A stretch of DNA of 7,737 nucleotides, from positions 1 through 7,737 of the forward strand of contig JACQDG010000392.1 in NCBI GenBank assembly GCA_016201185.1, given 5' to 3'. How positions within the stretch are numbered: the stretch's first letter is position 1; each line of letters opens with the position of its first letter. Below are positions 5,888-7,737 of this stretch, piece by piece. The translations under genes were made by a program, and so were the position numbers. This stretch comes from Acidobacteriota bacterium. Lineage in GTDB: Bacteria; Acidobacteriota; Terriglobia; Bryobacterales; JACQDG01. Below the pieces are notes generated by a model that worked only from the letters and a program-made list of their open reading frames with translations, was not told the origin of the DNA and made no database searches.

Positions 5888-7180
5888 GAAGAAACCGCTG
5901 CCGGACGCGAGCTAGCCGAGAAGATCGTTCAGCAAGCGCGCCAGGCCGGCCGCACGATTCTGACCGAGGTCGAGTCGAAGAAACTCCTGGCCGCTTACGG
6001 CATCCCGACCGTTCCCACCGAAGCCGCCGCCAGCGAAGAAGAAGCCGTCAGCCTGGCGAGGGAAATGGGTTATCCGGTCGTCCTGAAGCTGCTTTCTCAG
6101 ACCATCACGCACAAGACCGATGTGGGGGGCGTGCGGCTTAACCTGAACGACGAAGCCTCGGTCCGGATCGCCTACCGCGCCATTGAAGCTTCCGTGCGGG
6201 AGAAGGCCGGCCCCGGGCATTTCCAGGGTGTGACCGTCCAGCCGATGGTCAAACCCGAAGGGTGCGAGATCATCATTGGCAGCAGCCTTGATCCGCAGTT
6301 CGGCCCGGTGCTGTTGTTCGGCGCCGGCGGGCAACTGGTGGAAGTCTTCAAAGACCGGGCGCTGGCCCTGCCGCCCCTCAATACAACCCTGGCGCGACGG
6401 ATGATGGAGCAAACCCGCATCTTCACCGCCTTGCAAGGCGTCCGGGGAAGAAAACCAGTCGATCTGGCGGCGCTGGAGCGGCTGCTGGCGCGCTTCAGCC
6501 AACTGGTGGTCGACGAGCGGTGGATCCAAGAGATCGACATCAATCCGCTGCTGGCATCTGCCGACCTGCTCGTCGCGCTCGACGCCCGCGTGGTCGTGCA
6601 GGGCCCGGAGATCCGCAAAGAAGACCTGCCCAAGCCCGCCATCCGCCCCTACCCGACCAAGTACGTCAGGCCGTGGACGATGAAAAACGGCGAGCCGGTC
6701 ACGATCCGGCCGATCCGCCCGGAGGATGAGCCGCTGATGGTGCGCTTCCATGAGACGCTTTCCGAGCGCAGCGTCTATTTCCGCTACTTCCACATGGTGA
6801 ACCTGAGCCAGCGCGTGGCGCACGAGCGGTTGATCCGCATCTGTTTCATCGATTACAACCGCCAGATGGCCCTGGTCGCCGATCGCAAGAATCCCGCAAC
6901 CGGCGAGCACGAAATCCTGGGCGTCGGCCGGCTAACCCGGCTGCACGGCGTCAACGCGGCCGAGTGCGCCGCCCTGGTGAGCGATCAGTGGCAGAGCCAG
7001 GGGCTGGGCACGGAGTTGCTGCAGCGTCTAATTGACGTGGCCCGTGACGAAAAGCTCGACCGCTTGACGGCCGACATTCTTTCCGAGAACCGCGTCATCC
7101 AGCGCGTCTGCGAGAAGCTCGGCTTCCGCCTGCGGTATTCGCCCGAGGACGACGTGGTGAAGGCGGAGCTGGCCCTCTAG
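5888..7180 (+). CDS. ATP-grasp (beta) region plus C-terminal GNAT acetyltransferase of the synthetase fusion
   Basis: This is the open frame after the TAG, 430 residues; the first canonical start is ATG 6065 (371 residues). The ATP-grasp domain begins TILTEVESKKLLAAYGIP before that ATG, so starting at 6065 would truncate the fold. It includes VVLKLLSQTITHKTDVGGV, whose His (codon 6110-6112) matches the second phosphohistidine site described in ADP-forming acetyl-CoA synthetase, then EGCEIIIGSSLDPQFGPV and EIDINPLL. From ATG 6680 onward lies a GNAT domain of about 166 residues, with the acetyl-CoA-binding loop QSQGLG (codons 846-851 of the whole frame) and ending CEKLGFRLRY. The GNAT domain of Pat-type proteins acetylates lysines, notably on AMP-forming acetyl-CoA synthetase. 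The domain order matches Salmonella Pat. The sequence is clean, with no other interruption, and it converges on ilvE with a 23-base gap. Confidence 0.85.
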   Translation, partial: EETAAGRELAEKIVQQARQAGRTILTEVESKKLLAAYGIPTVPTEAAASEEEAVSLAREMGYPVVLKLLSQTITHKTDVGGVRLNLNDEASVRIAYRAIEASVREKAGPGHFQGVTVQPMVKPEGCEIIIGSSLDPQFGPVLLFGAGGQLVEVFKDRALALPPLNTTLARRMMEQTRIFTALQGVRGRKPVDLAALERLLARFSQLVVDERWIQEIDINPLLASADLLVALDARVVVQGPEIRKEDLPKPAIRPYPTKYVRPWTMKNGEPVTIRPIRPEDEPLMVRFHETLSERSVYFRYFHMVNLSQRVAHERLIRICFIDYNRQMALVADRKNPATGEHEILGVGRLTRLHGVNAAECAALVSDQWQSQGLGTELLQRLIDVARDEKLDRLTADILSENRVIQRVCEKLGFRLRYSPEDDVVKAELAL

Positions 7181-7203
7181 AGTGGCTCCTTACGGGCTGG
7201 ATC

Positions 7204-7737
7204 CTACGCCGCCTTCACCGCCGGGGCCGGCTGGTAGACGGGGAACAGCCAATGGCGATAGGCGGTCAGGCGGGCATGGGTTGCATTAAGATATAGCTGC
7301 CGGAGCTCGCTGGCCACCGGCCCAATCTTGCCCCAGCCGACCGGGCGGTGGTCCACGCGGATGATAGGAGCCACCTCGACCGCCGTGCCGGTGAAGAACA
7401 TTTCCTCGCAGATGTAGAGCTCGCTGCGGTCGATGGGCCTCTCCACCACTTCCAGGCGCATCTCCCGCCGCGCCAGCTCCATGACGCAATCGCGCGTGAT
7501 CCCTTCCAGGATGTTTTCCGTCACCGGCGGCGTGACGAGCCGGCCCTGGCGTGCTAGAAAGATGTTGCAGGCCGCGCCCTCCGCCACGTGGCCGTTCTCG
7601 TTGAGAAAAATGGCCTCGTCGAAACCGTTACGCCGAGCCTCGTCGCCCGCGAGCGCGCTGTTCACGTAGGCACCGCAGATCTTAGCCCGGCCGGGGATCG
7701 CCGTATCCTCGATGCGCCTCCAGGAAACCACGCCGGC
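7204..7737 (-). CDS. ilvE: Branched-chain amino acid aminotransferase (IlvE), C-terminal part
   Basis: This is the 3' portion of a fold-type IV PLP aminotransferase that continues beyond the window; the GTG at 7731 is an internal Val, not a start. The enzyme interconverts Leu/Ile/Val and their 2-keto acids using glutamate/2-oxoglutarate in the cytoplasm. The first visible block, VSWRRIEDTAIPGRAK, ends in the Lys (codon 7681-7683) that forms the Schiff base with PLP, matching Lys159 of E. coli IlvE. NGHVAEGAACNIF supplies the Glu that contacts the PLP ring nitrogen. TPPVTENILEGITR, DRSELYICEEMFFTGTAVEV and VDHRPVGWGKIGP follow in the usual order, and the tail YRHWLFPVY is family-like with a short PAPAVKAA extension. 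IlvE is preferred over D-amino-acid aminotransferase or PabC because of the ITR, AVEV and GP blocks. It ends in TAG. Confidence 0.92.
   Translation of the reverse strand, partial: AGVVSWRRIEDTAIPGRAKICGAYVNSALAGDEARRNGFDEAIFLNENGHVAEGAACNIFLARQGRLVTPPVTENILEGITRDCVMELARREMRLEVVERPIDRSELYICEEMFFTGTAVEVAPIIRVDHRPVGWGKIGPVASELRQLYLNATHARLTAYRHWLFPVYQPAPAVKAA

Noticed and set aside
5912..6910. A 332-codon minus-strand open frame opposite the ATP-grasp/GNAT region
   Set aside because: Antisense shadow of a gene with conserved motifs; no ribosome site and no family resemblance.

Overview
The window is GC-rich (roughly 60-65% by eye), tightly packed bacterial chromosomal sequence made of housekeeping and redox-metabolism genes on both strands. 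No transposase, integrase, phage gene, CRISPR array, tRNA or rRNA is visible. Gene content (an NfnAB/SudAB-type flavoprotein pair, a cation diffusion facilitator with an Acidobacteria-like ending, a fused acyl-CoA synthetase/acetyltransferase, IlvE) together with a signal peptide ending in VAQQ would fit Acidobacteriota. That assignment is only an impression from protein style, not a placement.

Layout: (1) 1-1253, plus strand: the 3' end of the large subunit and the complete small subunit of an NADH-dependent ferredoxin:NADP+ oxidoreductase (Nfn) / sulfide dehydrogenase (Sud) type complex, translationally coupled through a GTGA overlap. (2) 1284-2411, minus: a radical SAM protein of unknown function. 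A strong hairpin with a U-rich tail ends directly in front of its start codon. (3) 2518-2997, minus: a small secreted protein of unknown function with a textbook Shine-Dalgarno sequence. (4) 3174-4100, minus: a cation diffusion facilitator (CDF) metal transporter whose frame is cut by a TAA 37 codons before its natural end. (5) 4160-7180, plus: a small CxxC (DUF1858-like) protein followed by a Pat-like fusion of an ADP-forming acyl-CoA synthetase (alpha and ATP-grasp beta regions) with a C-terminal GNAT acetyltransferase. An in-frame TAG falls at the alpha/beta junction. (6) 7204-7737, minus: the C-terminal part of a branched-chain aminotransferase (IlvE), running off the window.

The genes do not form one obvious pathway. 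Themes are redox balancing (Nfn), central carbon/acyl-CoA metabolism with protein acylation control (synthetase-GNAT), amino-acid metabolism (IlvE) and metal efflux (CDF). The most notable observation is that two unrelated, otherwise well-preserved genes each carry a single in-frame stop codon with the correct reading frame continuing beyond it. Both stops can be reached from a Glu codon by one G-to-T change. Sequencing or assembly error, recent mutation, or translational readthrough could explain this. No clearly new multi-gene defence or mobile system is visible.
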